Shown here: positions 12,169 to 19,090 of the stretch, one piece after another
Layout: each line of letters starts with the position of its first letter
Numbering within the stretch: the stretch's first letter is position 1
Assembly (NCBI GenBank): GCA_016177205.1
Contig: JACOVS010000026.1
Coordinates: forward strand, 1 to 19,090
Source: Candidatus Aenigmatarchaeota archaeon
Lineage (GTDB): Archaea; Aenigmatarchaeota; Aenigmatarchaeia; JACPZZ01
Direction of reading: 5' to 3'
DNA: 19,090 nucleotides
Program-made: the position numbers and the translations under genes
Notes under the pieces: model-generated
The model's input: only the letters and a program-made list of their open reading frames with translations
The model's database searches: none
What the model was told of the DNA's origin: nothing

Positions 12169-14838
12169 ATGATTACTAAAGAATCCCTGATAAAAAATTT
12201 CCAGAAAACCCCGTCCAAGTACTGGAAAGTCAAAATGTTTGACGAAAACGGGTTCACCAGGAAACAGTGCCCGAAATGCAAAAAATTCTTCTGGTCCGCT
12301 GGCAAAGAAACGTGCGGCGACACGTCCTGCGAGGACTACGGTTTCATCGGCGCCAATGCGGCGAAGAAACGGTTCGGTTACATAGAGATGTGGAAGGAGT
12401 TTGAAAAATTCTTTTCGCGCAATTCGCATTATTCCATGCCGCGCTACCCTGTCGTTTCGCGCTGGCGGCCTGACCTTTTTTTCACTATAGCGAGCATACA
12501 GGACTTCCAGCGGCTTGATGCGGGCGGGCTGACGTTTGAATACCCGGCGGACAGGCTGGTCGTGCCGCAGGTTTGTTTGCGGTTTCCGGACATACCGAAC
12601 GTCGGCGTGACGGGCAAGCACCACACGTCGTTCATAATGGCCGGGCAACATGCGTTCGGTTACCCGAAAACAGGCTACTGGAAAGACAGGTGCATGGAAT
12701 TAAATTTTGAATTCCTGACCGAGGTCATGGGCATTGATAAATCCGAGCTAACGTATGTCGAAGATCTGTGGGCCATGCCGGACATGTCCGAATTCGGCCT
12801 CTGCTTGGAAACGTTTTCAAAAGGGTTGGAACTTGTAAATTCCGTGTTCACAGAATTTTGCGTGAAAAACAATAAAGTCGCCAGGCTCCCGATAAAAATT
12901 ATCGACGTCGGCTGGGGGCTGGAGAGATTAACGTGGTTCTCGCAGGGCGTTCCCACAAGCTATGATGCGACGTTTGGGAAAGTGACAGACCATTTGAAAG
13001 GCCTGATCGATTACGACGAGGCGCTGTTCCTGAAATACGCGTCGTACGCCGGCTCTTTGAACGTTGACGAGGTCAAAGACCTGGGGCTGGCCAGATCAAT
13101 TATCGCCAAAAAAATAGGCGTGAACGAAACGCTGCTTAAAAAGAAGGTCGCTCCGCTACAGGCGATTTATTCCATCGCGGACCACACCAAAACGCTTCTC
13201 TACGCAATATCCGACGGCGGCCTTCCGAGCAACGTGGGCGGAGGCTACAACCTTCGCGTGATACTGCGAAGGGCGCTCAGTTTTATCGACGAGATGAATT
13301 TGAAAATAGGCCTGCCGGAAGTGTGCGCTATGCACGCCGAGTTTTTGCACCCGCTTGACACCAAGCTGATGGAAAACCTTGTTGACGTGGAAAAAATAAT
13401 CTCTTTTGAAACGGACCGGTTCGTTTCTTCGCGCGCAAAGGCTTCCAGGATAATCGAGGTTATAGTCAACCAGAAGGTGGACATTGACGGGGATAAGATG
13501 GTAAAACTTTACGAGTCCCAGGGAATTACGCCGGAAATGATAAAAAATGCGGCCGCGAAGCGCAACGTTGAAATCAAAATGCCCGAAAATTTCTACGAAA
13601 CCCTGTCGAAGAAGCACATGGGCCACAAGGACGAGGAAAAGAAATTCGGGCACGACCTGTCAAAGATAAGGCCCACAAAGGTCCTATATTACGACGGCGT
13701 GAAAAATTTCAGGGCCAGGATACTGAAAGTGTTTGACGGAAAAAATATAGTCCTAGACCGTACCGGATTTTACCCTACGTCCGGCGGGCAGATACACGAT
13801 ATCGGGAAGATAAACGGCTTGGACGTTGTGAAAGTTGAGAAATACAACAACGTAATCGTACACACCGTTGATGGGAAATACAAAGGCCCCAAGGCTGTTA
13901 AAGGCGCCGTGGACTGGGAACGGCGCGAACAGCTGATGAAGAACCACACAGCCACGCATATAGTCAACGCCGCGGCCCGGACCGTGCTTGGAAACCACGT
14001 CAACCAGGCCGGTGCGGAAAAGGTCGTTGACAAAGCGCGCCTGGATATAACGCACTACAAAGCGCTGACCGATGAAGAGGTGGACAAGATTGAAGAGGTT
14101 GCCAATAGGATAGTCGCAGGTAAAATACGCGTAAACAAGATGGTGATGACAAGAACGGAAGCGGAGCGCGCGTACGGTTCGATGATATACCAGGGCGGCG
14201 CTGTTCCGAGCGCGAACATCCGTGTTGTAGAGATACCCGGCTACGACGTCGAAGCGTGCGGGGGCACGCACTGCGATTTTACGGGCGACGTAAAAGCTAT
14301 TAAAATTCTGAGAACAGAAAGAATTCAGGACGGGCTGGTTCGGTTGGAGTTTGCTGCGGGTTCAAAGGCGTGGGAAGACCTGAAAAGGAAGGAAGCGCTG
14401 CTGAAGTTGTCGGCGGAAGTTTTCAACGTACCTGTCGACCAGTTACCGTCGACCGCGCACAGGTTCTTCGATGAGTGGAAGGAGAAGGACAAGGTTATAG
14501 GCAAATTGAATGCCGAAGTCGCCTTTCTGAAGGCTGAAATTCTGCGCGGAAAGATACGCGACAACAAACTGTTCCACATACTGCCGTACAACCGCGAGCA
14601 GCTGATAGAAGTTGCCGAGGCGATGGCCGCGGACCATCCGAAACTTTTGGTCGTCCTTGCCGGGATAAACGGCGAGATAATAGGCAAGCGCGGGGCGCAG
14701 AGCGAAGAAAACGTGGGCCAGATTGTTTCCGATATTTGCGGCAAATGCGGCGGGTCGGGCGGCGGGTCGGCGTCGTTTGCGCAGGGCCGCGGCGAACTGG
14801 CTAAAATAAGAAGCGTTTTCGCTGAGATGGGATTCTAG
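12169..14838 (+). CDS. alaS: Alanyl-tRNA synthetase (archaeal type)
   Basis: An 889-aa class II synthetase that charges tRNA-Ala. The archaeal N-terminal zinc site is visible: C34-P-K-C37 and C49-x4-C54, within GFTRKQCPKCKKFFWSAG. The catalytic core includes RFPDIPNVGVTGKHHTSF and the GWGLERL motif 3 region. The editing domain has the HxxxH zinc motif at 593-597 (HTATH) and C697/H701 in CGGTHC, which clear mischarged serine and glycine. The C-terminal C-Ala domain has the glycine-rich stretch CGGSGGGSASFAQGRGEL. Length and order match archaeal AlaRS. The alaS gene commonly lies downstream of L12 in euryarchaea; here three genes intervene. It converges with the following minus-strand gene, with 3 bases between stops. 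Confidence 0.97.
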   Translation: MITKESLIKNFQKTPSKYWKVKMFDENGFTRKQCPKCKKFFWSAGKETCGDTSCEDYGFIGANAAKKRFGYIEMWKEFEKFFSRNSHYSMPRYPVVSRWRPDLFFTIASIQDFQRLDAGGLTFEYPADRLVVPQVCLRFPDIPNVGVTGKHHTSFIMAGQHAFGYPKTGYWKDRCMELNFEFLTEVMGIDKSELTYVEDLWAMPDMSEFGLCLETFSKGLELVNSVFTEFCVKNNKVARLPIKIIDVGWGLERLTWFSQGVPTSYDATFGKVTDHLKGLIDYDEALFLKYASYAGSLNVDEVKDLGLARSIIAKKIGVNETLLKKKVAPLQAIYSIADHTKTLLYAISDGGLPSNVGGGYNLRVILRRALSFIDEMNLKIGLPEVCAMHAEFLHPLDTKLMENLVDVEKIISFETDRFVSSRAKASRIIEVIVNQKVDIDGDKMVKLYESQGITPEMIKNAAAKRNVEIKMPENFYETLSKKHMGHKDEEKKFGHDLSKIRPTKVLYYDGVKNFRARILKVFDGKNIVLDRTGFYPTSGGQIHDIGKINGLDVVKVEKYNNVIVHTVDGKYKGPKAVKGAVDWERREQLMKNHTATHIVNAAARTVLGNHVNQAGAEKVVDKARLDITHYKALTDEEVDKIEEVANRIVAGKIRVNKMVMTRTEAERAYGSMIYQGGAVPSANIRVVEIPGYDVEACGGTHCDFTGDVKAIKILRTERIQDGLVRLEFAAGSKAWEDLKRKEALLKLSAEVFNVPVDQLPSTAHRFFDEWKEKDKVIGKLNAEVAFLKAEILRGKIRDNKLFHILPYNREQLIEVAEAMAADHPKLLVVLAGINGEIIGKRGAQSEENVGQIVSDICGKCGGSGGGSASFAQGRGELAKIRSVFAEMGF

Positions 14839-14841
14839 AAT

Positions 14842-15207
14842 CTACAGTTTTTTGTATAAATCGTAAATAATCATTATAGCGCAAACGATGAAACTCATAA
14901 AAATTAAAATTGATATTTCACCAAAGATGAACGCCGAAGGGTGTTTTAATAGTATATCTAATACAGAGTAATTCCCCGTATAACCTGGCCTAGAATAAAT
15001 GAACACGTTAAAACCCGTGATAATTGAACCAAGAATTATAGTAACTATGACCTTATCGTCGCTTCTTATTTTAAAGAAATTTTCTAACTTATCGTAGTCA
15101 AGAAATTCCCTCCGCAGATAAGAAAACATTAGAGAAAAATATCCTACGCCGATAGTAAATATGGTTACCACTAAAGATTCAACATTCGCAATCAGCGGTT
15201 CTGTCAT
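14842..15207 (-). CDS. Unrecognised AT-rich membrane protein
   Basis: A 121-aa protein with three hydrophobic segments at about residues 9-30, 52-71 and 93-115, a charged loop between the first two (LRREFLDYDKLENFFKIRSDDK), and a tyrosine-containing loop after the second. I recognise no family. The coding DNA is visibly more AT-rich than its neighbours (roughly one third GC, by eye), pointing to recent acquisition or a fast-evolving gene. It lies 4 bases downstream of the 53-aa membrane gene on the same strand, so the two form an operon and may act together, for example as a two-subunit membrane complex (inference). GAAGTGAG before ATG 15207 may serve as the ribosome site. Confidence 0.75.
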   Translation of the reverse strand: MTEPLIANVESLVVTIFTIGVGYFSLMFSYLRREFLDYDKLENFFKIRSDDKVIVTIILGSIITGFNVFIYSRPGYTGNYSVLDILLKHPSAFIFGEISILIFMSFIVCAIMIIYDLYKKL

Positions 15208-15211
15208 GGGC

Positions 15212-15373
15212 TCACTTCTTAAGTATGAAACCTAAGATAGAAAGAGTTGCTGCTATTACGATAAATGTACCAGCTATCCTCAATACTTCATCGCTGGTTA
15301 AGCCCAGCATCGCAAGGCCTATGATCAGTACAATAGAAAAGGGAATTATCGAATCCGTGTCAAGTTTGGCCAT
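15212..15373 (-). CDS. 53-aa two-helix membrane protein
   Basis: A small gene: ATG at 15373 to TGA at 15212. The protein starts MAKLDTDSII and has two hydrophobic segments, about residues 9-25 and 32-50, separated by TSDEVLR, and ends in LKK. On the minus strand TATATAAAT (15402-15394) is centred about 25 bases before the ATG, so it is a well-placed leaderless gene. It precedes the 121-aa membrane gene by 4 bases and shares its AT-rich composition. Function unknown; both ends are likely on the same face of the membrane. Confidence 0.72.
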   Translation of the reverse strand: MAKLDTDSIIPFSIVLIIGLAMLGLTSDEVLRIAGTFIVIAATLSILGFILKK

Positions 15374-15393
15374 AATTAGACTTCATAGGTACA

Positions 15394-15402
15394 ATTTATA
15401 TA
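15394..15402 (-). promoter_or_regulatory. TATA box for the small membrane-protein operon
   Basis: TATATAAAT on the minus strand, about 25 bases before ATG 15373. On the plus strand it reads TTTATATA, but no convincing plus-strand gene follows. Confidence 0.6.
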
Positions 15403-15451
15403 CGGTTAACTATGCCAAAAAGAAGCCCGAGTTTTGGAATTACATCAGGGA

Positions 15452-15766
15452 TTAAAATTCTGTCAGTCCTTTTTTCGTCTTGTCCAACACTGTTAATTTT
15501 CCCGTCTTCGGTATGGACAGTTGGAGCGAACCTCGCCATTCGGTTATGTACGCCCCGGCGATTTCTATTTCGTCGCCTTCCTTGACCGCGTCGATTTGTT
15601 TTTCCCACAAAGAGAGTTTTATGGAGCCTGTTTTGTCCTTTACCATGACATCAGCGACCAGGCGCCGGCCGAAGCGCGTCTGGACCTCCCTGGGATCGGA
15701 TTTTTCCGACACTTTAGCGGTAAGGGAAACGTCCTTCATGCCCACGGAAAGTTCTGAAATGTTCAT
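15452..15766 (-). CDS. OB-fold protein, probable single-stranded DNA-binding (SSB/RPA-like)
   Basis: A 104-aa single OB-fold protein like archaeal RPA/SSB subunits. The order KVSLTAKVSEKSDPREVQT (approximate), then RRLVADVMVKDKTGSIKLSLW, then DEIEIAGAYITEWRGSLQLSI follows the five-strand OB pattern with the W that stacks on bases, comparable to Sulfolobus-type SSB and RPA-like proteins. ATG 15766 (MNISELSVGMKDV) is preferred to ATG 15787 because the minus-strand TATA at 15796-15789 is 26-27 bases upstream of it, giving a leaderless start. No acidic C-terminal tail is visible. It likely binds single-stranded DNA in repair or replication; RNA binding is possible. Confidence 0.85.
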   Translation of the reverse strand: MNISELSVGMKDVSLTAKVSEKSDPREVQTRFGRRLVADVMVKDKTGSIKLSLWEKQIDAVKEGDEIEIAGAYITEWRGSLQLSIPKTGKLTVLDKTKKGLTEF

Positions 15767-15788
15767 GATAAAGAGTTTTGTTGACAAG

Positions 15789-15796
15789 GATATAAA
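15789..15796 (-). promoter_or_regulatory. TATA box for the OB-fold gene
   Basis: TTTATATC on the minus strand is centred about 27 bases before ATG 15766, consistent with a leaderless mRNA. It lies just beside the stop of the CxxC protein gene (15797). Confidence 0.6.
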
Positions 15797-16279
15797 TTAC
15801 GTTTTGTTGGCTGGTGCAGGCTTTATGGCGCATCCGAGCGGCGGGTACAACACGACAGAACAAAATCCCTGGCCCAGTTCCTCAGCCGACACCTCTGCGC
15901 CTTTCCTGGACCAGGCGCCTATCTGGCTGGCCATGAAAATCCTTGGAAGGTCGACGTAATCCGCGCCTGAAACTTCTATTTCCGAAAGGATCACCTGGTC
16001 GTTAAACTGGTTCGCCAGGGACTCGAGGGAGGCTTTCAGCGAACCGCAGCTTGTGCAGTTTTTGGGGTCATAAACAAAATCGATAAGGGTTTTTCCGTAG
16101 TTGACGGCGAGCGTTTGCCTCTGCGTTTGCGTGAGGGGATAATCTATAATGTATCCTGACGGAAGCTTTTCTTCGGCCTGCGGTGGCTGGTTCGAGCCCT
16201 GGAGAAAGGCGTAGCCTAGTACGGATACGACCATTGTAAGGCCCATGAACGCTGCCACGACCAGGTTGCCGCTCTTCAT
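15797..16279 (-). CDS. Membrane-anchored CxxC (thioredoxin-like) protein
   Basis: A 160-aa protein starting MKSGN. Residues 6-26 form one hydrophobic segment, a signal anchor or signal peptide, followed by a polar linker and a domain on the outer side. C75-T-S-C78 lies in LIDFVYDPKNCTSCGSLK, which resembles the strand-CxxC-helix of thioredoxin-like proteins, with LPRIFMA as a possible counterpart of the cis-proline region. C140 and C150 near the end may form a second disulfide. A role in extracytoplasmic thiol-disulfide exchange, perhaps helping fold exported proteins, is inferred. ATG 16279 is chosen over ATG 16324 and ATG 16285 because it is 26-27 bases from the TATA element at 16301-16310. 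It is divergent to a small zinc ribbon. Confidence 0.72.
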   Translation of the reverse strand: MKSGNLVVAAFMGLTMVVSVLGYAFLQGSNQPPQAEEKLPSGYIIDYPLTQTQRQTLAVNYGKTLIDFVYDPKNCTSCGSLKASLESLANQFNDQVILSEIEVSGADYVDLPRIFMASQIGAWSRKGAEVSAEELGQGFCSVVLYPPLGCAIKPAPANKT

Positions 16280-16300
16280 AGTCATCGTCTTCGAAAACCA

Positions 16301-16310
16301 AATATTTAAG
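16301..16310. promoter_or_regulatory. Shared bidirectional TATA element
   Basis: AATATTTAAG (plus) reads CTTAAATATT (minus). Its centre is 26-27 bases from ATG 16279 on the minus strand and 28-29 bases from ATG 16334 on the plus strand. A single element therefore has correct spacing for two divergent leaderless genes. Confidence 0.55.
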
Positions 16311-16333
16311 CGCGCGGGCGACAAATAAAGCTG

Positions 16334-16495
16334 ATGAGCGGGTTAACGTACTCGAAAACGTGCCAGATATGCAAATTTGGTTTTGCCACGGAATTGACGG
16401 ACCGCCAGTGTTGTGACCCGTGCATTACGATGATGAAGAGGCTGCGTTCCGACGGCCGCCTCTCAGACCGCTGGTCGGGTTTTTATTTGACATGA
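16334..16495 (+). CDS. 53-aa zinc-ribbon protein
   Basis: A short gene from ATG 16334 to TGA 16495. It encodes SKTCQIC early (C10, C13) and QCCDPC (C26, C27 and C30), so two CxxC pairs 12 residues apart can bind zinc, plus one extra cysteine. A basic stretch (MMKRLRSDGR) follows. The start is leaderless by the TATA element at 16301-16310. Such mini zinc ribbons are common in archaea and usually touch nucleic acid or protein partners, but no specific family is recognised. The next small gene begins 13 bases after its stop. Confidence 0.75.
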   Translation: MSGLTYSKTCQICKFGFATELTDRQCCDPCITMMKRLRSDGRLSDRWSGFYLT

Positions 16496-16508
16496 GGCAA
16501 TTAATTTC

Positions 16509-16673
16509 ATGTCCATAGACGGGGCGAGCAAGCCGCACTTGTTTGCTACAGTTGTTGTCGGGTTGTTTGCCCTGTACATGATAATGTTCGGAAGTTTTGA
16601 AGCCCGCATAACCGGTTTTCTGATACTTGTCCTGGGTCTCCTTGTTTTTGCCAAGTTTTACGAGAAATTATGA
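16509..16673 (+). CDS. 54-aa two-helix membrane protein
   Basis: ATG 16509 to TGA 16673. Two hydrophobic segments at about residues 11-29 and 34-50, joined by EARI, with a lysine/tyrosine end (KFYEKL). The TTTTTATTT stretch around 16480-16488 lies about 25 bases upstream and could be a TATA box giving a leaderless start. The stop overlaps the end of the convergent nuclease gene by six bases. Function unknown; a small membrane accessory subunit is possible. Confidence 0.68.
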   Translation: MSIDGASKPHLFATVVVGLFALYMIMFGSFEARITGFLILVLGLLVFAKFYEKL

Positions 16674-17456
16674 GTATAGGATGGATCTTGCCTCTTCGAC
16701 CGCCCTCAGCCGCTTTTCACCGAAAACCTTTCGCAGCACTGCGCTGTCCGCGCTAATGACATCTTCTATGGTCAGCACTCCCGAGTTGAAAGCCTTTTCC
16801 ACCGAATTCCCGGCCATGCTTCCAAGTATTGTAACCGGGTAGAGTTTTTTGCCTTCTATCATGCCGTTCAGGCCGTTGCCCCAGCACACCGATTTCAGGT
16901 TTTTGCAGGCCAGGTATCCCATCGCGTGCGCGGAAATTTTTGTGTTGCACACCAGCCACGCCCCTGTGAAGCCGTTCCTGCCTTTTGTGTCGTCAAATTT
17001 TGCCCATGTCACCATGGCTTCGGCCTGGCCCGCGAACGTGTGGTGGTTCCTGTGGTGCTTGCACTCGACCATGATCTTTTCGTTCCCTTTCTTTGCTATG
17101 AGGTCGACTTCGTGCTCCGAGCAATTCCCTTTCACAATTTTAGAATGCTCGACAGAATAGCCGTATTCCTCGAGAAGCTTTTTGATGTACACCTCGAAGA
17201 AGACCCCCTCCGGGCTCAGCGCAGCCAGCGCGGCGCGCAGGTTGTATTTCATGGCGGCGGGTTTGCTGTGCTTTCGTATTTCCTTCAAAATCATTTTCAG
17301 CAGGGCGTTTGTCGGTATCTTGTCGTACGCCTTCCGTTCAACGTGCTGCAAGACGATCCCGCTTTCTTCGTTGTCAAGCCCTGAACGCAGGCAGGTTTTA
17401 ATGATTTTGCTGCCGTCGAAAATTTCCAGGGAACCGTCTGCCTTTTTCACGAACAC
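16668..17456 (-). CDS. ATP-cone / PD-(D/E)xK nuclease fusion (Mrr-like)
   Basis: A 262-aa protein of three parts. Residues 1-85 resemble an ATP-cone (FVKKADGSLEIFDGSKIIKT, then helices rich in K and E), the nucleotide-sensing module known from ribonucleotide reductase and NrdR. Residues about 88-200 form a restriction-endonuclease-like fold: D118 in HEVDLIAKKG and E131-C-K133 in IMVECKHH give the PD-(D/E)xK active site of Mrr/RecB-type nucleases. The C-terminus (about 225-262, SGVLTIEDVISAD ... KVFGEKRLRAVEEA) looks like a helix-hairpin-helix DNA-binding unit. It starts at GTG 17456. Such fusions occur in archaea; the function is probably DNA processing controlled by (d)ATP level (inference). 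Confidence 0.87.
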   Translation of the reverse strand: MFVKKADGSLEIFDGSKIIKTCLRSGLDNEESGIVLQHVERKAYDKIPTNALLKMILKEIRKHSKPAAMKYNLRAALAALSPEGVFFEVYIKKLLEEYGYSVEHSKIVKGNCSEHEVDLIAKKGNEKIMVECKHHRNHHTFAGQAEAMVTWAKFDDTKGRNGFTGAWLVCNTKISAHAMGYLACKNLKSVCWGNGLNGMIEGKKLYPVTILGSMAGNSVEKAFNSGVLTIEDVISADSAVLRKVFGEKRLRAVEEARSILYS

Positions 17457-17486
17457 AATATTTATATAGTAGTGAACGACGAGTTC

Positions 17487-17496
17487 TTTAATATAA
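17487..17496. promoter_or_regulatory. AT-rich element between divergent nuclease and surface-protein genes
   Basis: TTTAATATAA can be read as a TATA box in either direction. It predicts a minus-strand start near 17466, ten bases before GTG 17456, and a plus-strand start near 17519, about six bases before TTG 17525. A second TTTATATA at 17461-17468 is an alternative for the plus strand. Confidence 0.45.
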
Positions 17497-17524
17497 TCAT
17501 AGTTATTAAGCGGGTTGGCCTTGG

Positions 17525-19090
17525 TTGAGTAATACTGTATTTAAATCTACAATTGTGTTTGCGGCTGCGTTCTTGTTAGTTTTGTCCTTCCTGCCCGTCG
17601 ATACTGAAGCGTTTTCCGTCTTCTTTACCTCCAATTTCACTGTTCCGTACGCCCAAAACATAACGGTTTCCGGTAAGATTGTCAACAGCAGCCCGGGCGA
17701 AGACATTTCGCTGCCCACGTGGATAATCAACGCCTCGGTATCCAATGGGACGCGAACCAATTTCACACAGGTTGTGCCGTTCAACGACACCACAGTTAAC
17801 GCGACGTTCAATCTCAGTGTAAACACGCAGCCTTTTTTCGGGCCTTCATTGCTCAAGCTCACCATAAGCAACGGGACAATGAACATAACGCGGGTTGTTA
17901 AGTTTGTAGTGACGAACACGTCTTCAGCCACAATTGAGTTTGTAGGCTCGGTTCCACCGTTCTCGCCCGGAGGGTTTATCACAGCCAAGGTAACGGCTAA
18001 AAACTGGTCTGGCGGGGCGCTTCAAAACGAGGTTATCAACGGCAGCATATTCGCTGCCGACGGCCCGTTCACGGTCTGGGGTACCAATTCGTCAAAGACC
18101 AACTCTGCCGGCGAAACATTGATGAACTTTTCCATACCGTCGAACGCGGAAGCAATTGATTACATATTGGCTGTCGAGGGCCGGGCGGGCTTCATATTCT
18201 TCGGCGTTGCCAGATACACGCTTTCTGTTGTCACAAAGGACAACACAGGAACGAACAAGAACGCGTTCGCGCCGGGAAGCGCGGTGACGATTGAATCGAG
18301 ATTAACGTACACAAACGGCACGCCTGTTTCTAGTTCTGCAACGAAGATAGAATTAACAGACCCGAACGAACTGATAACCAGTTCTTCAGGCTCATCGTAT
18401 TCGGACGGCAGGTTCCAGTATAACTACACCGCCAGCACATCAGGCACGTACAAGATCAAGGTGACATCAGGCGGGCAGGAGACTTCAGGCAGCTTCTCAA
18501 CAAGGACCTTGACAGCATCGATTGTAAACCGTGAAACCGCGTCATTCTTCCGCGAGTTCGCGGGCAAGAAACTGTTCCCGCCCGGACAGAACGTTTCGCT
18601 GACAATAGTTCCAACAAACGTCAGCAGCGGCGAGATACTGGCGAGCGGATCGACCACATATGACTGCAACCAACACAACTTTACAATCCTCGACACCTAT
18701 TTCGCCAACAATCAGACATCGATAAACAGCACAATATCGGCGGGTAACCTAATAATTGTGCCGACAGTACATACAGGAACCGCGGTGTGTGGTATAGAGC
18801 TGAGGTTGGGTTCCAACTATGTCGGCTTGTTCGGAATAAAGGTGAACGTAACCACAGGCAACCTTACCCATTACGCTGCAACATCGACCGCGCAGGGCTA
18901 CTTCAACATACAGAAGAACGGGCTGTCTGTCGAGCCGTCGTCTGAGTTCGGCGAGGGCGGTTTCCAGGCCATGCTGCTGCCCGGGTCGAACACGTCATTC
19001 AAATTAACAGCATTTAACATAACCAGCGGAGAGAACATGCCGGGCGGAAACGTCACATACGCCTGGGTGAAAAAGATAACGATAATGTCG
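17525..19090 (+). CDS. Large secreted, N-glycosylated surface protein (5' part)
   Basis: The frame is open from TTG 17525 to the window end, 522 codons, and continues beyond. Residues about 7-29 (FKSTIVFAAAFLLVLSFLPVDTEA, given by its ends FKS and TEA) form a signal peptide. The rest is a threonine/serine/asparagine-rich beta protein with repeated Ig-like or CARDB-like stretches (SPGEDISLPTWI, PPFSPGGFITAKVTAKNW, APGSAVTIESRLTY, PPGQNVSLTIVPTN). I count about 28 N-x-S/T sequons, consistent with heavy archaeal N-glycosylation (AglB). Only two cysteines are seen, possibly one disulfide. An S-layer, adhesin or envelope role is likely. TTG is taken as the start because an in-frame stop lies at 17507 and the signal peptide begins right after it. 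Confidence 0.85.
   Translation, partial: MSNTVFKSTIVFAAAFLLVLSFLPVDTEAFSVFFTSNFTVPYAQNITVSGKIVNSSPGEDISLPTWIINASVSNGTRTNFTQVVPFNDTTVNATFNLSVNTQPFFGPSLLKLTISNGTMNITRVVKFVVTNTSSATIEFVGSVPPFSPGGFITAKVTAKNWSGGALQNEVINGSIFAADGPFTVWGTNSSKTNSAGETLMNFSIPSNAEAIDYILAVEGRAGFIFFGVARYTLSVVTKDNTGTNKNAFAPGSAVTIESRLTYTNGTPVSSSATKIELTDPNELITSSSGSSYSDGRFQYNYTASTSGTYKIKVTSGGQETSGSFSTRTLTASIVNRETASFFREFAGKKLFPPGQNVSLTIVPTNVSSGEILASGSTTYDCNQHNFTILDTYFANNQTSINSTISAGNLIIVPTVHTGTAVCGIELRLGSNYVGLFGIKVNVTTGNLTHYAATSTAQGYFNIQKNGLSVEPSSEFGEGGFQAMLLPGSNTSFKLTAFNITSGENMPGGNVTYAWVKKITIMS

Noticed and set aside
15412..15585. Plus-strand ORF beginning MPKRSPSFG after the TTTATATA at 15394
   Set aside because: It is antisense to the OB-fold gene, which has a recognisable fold and a correctly spaced promoter of its own.
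16186..16205. GGTTCGAGCCC on the plus strand, like a tRNA T-arm
   Set aside because: No acceptor or anticodon stems fit around it, and it is inside the coding region of the membrane CxxC protein on the other strand.

Overview
This is a gene-dense archaeal chromosome segment of moderate GC. The archaeal assignment rests on archaeal-type LeuRS and AlaRS, a tRNA with a bulge-helix-bulge intron, an Spt5/NusG of NGN plus KOW form, P0/P1-type stalk proteins (uL10 with the archaeal domain II, and L12), SecE/Sec61-gamma, a long archaeal FKBP, an ATP-cone/PD-(D/E)xK nuclease, a sequon-rich surface glycoprotein, and TATA boxes about 25-29 bases before many start codons. Compact genes, many small proteins and leaderless starts would fit an uncultured DPANN-type or deep euryarchaeal lineage, but I cannot fix the phylum from sequence alone.

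Layout. (1) 1-1452: the tail of an unknown plus-strand gene, then a minus-strand block of a MinD-like ATPase, an intron-containing tRNA-Arg(TCT) and an ASCH/PUA-like protein. (2) 1598-4737: a possible micro-ORF, a small winged-helix regulator and leuS, with an operator-like dyad between the leuS TATA box and its start. (3) 4783-5484: a SlyD/FKBP26-like peptidyl-prolyl isomerase. (4) 5556-10683: the conserved order ftsZ - secE - spt5/nusG - L11 - L1 - L10 - L12, interrupted by two unrecognised genes: a membrane/coiled-coil protein between L11 and L1, and a small helical protein between L10 and L12. (5) 10781-14838: a Nudix hydrolase, two small zinc-ribbon proteins and alaS. (6) 14842-16673: small genes on both strands, comprising two AT-rich membrane proteins, an OB-fold protein, a membrane-anchored CxxC protein, a 53-aa zinc ribbon and a 54-aa membrane protein. 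(7) 16668-17456: the ATP-cone nuclease. (8) 17525-end: the first 522 codons of a large secreted protein.

The core theme is translation and secretion: two tRNA synthetases, one tRNA, the GTPase-centre and stalk proteins, SecE, Spt5 and a chaperone-like isomerase. FtsZ and MinD represent division and positioning. No mobile element or CRISPR array was seen. The most unusual points are the altered stalk operon (uL10 without the usual acidic tail, an extra helical gene and a perfect hairpin before L12), the dyad at the leuS promoter beside a winged-helix gene, palindromic TATA elements that seem to serve divergent near-leaderless genes, and several well-supported genes of 53-57 codons.
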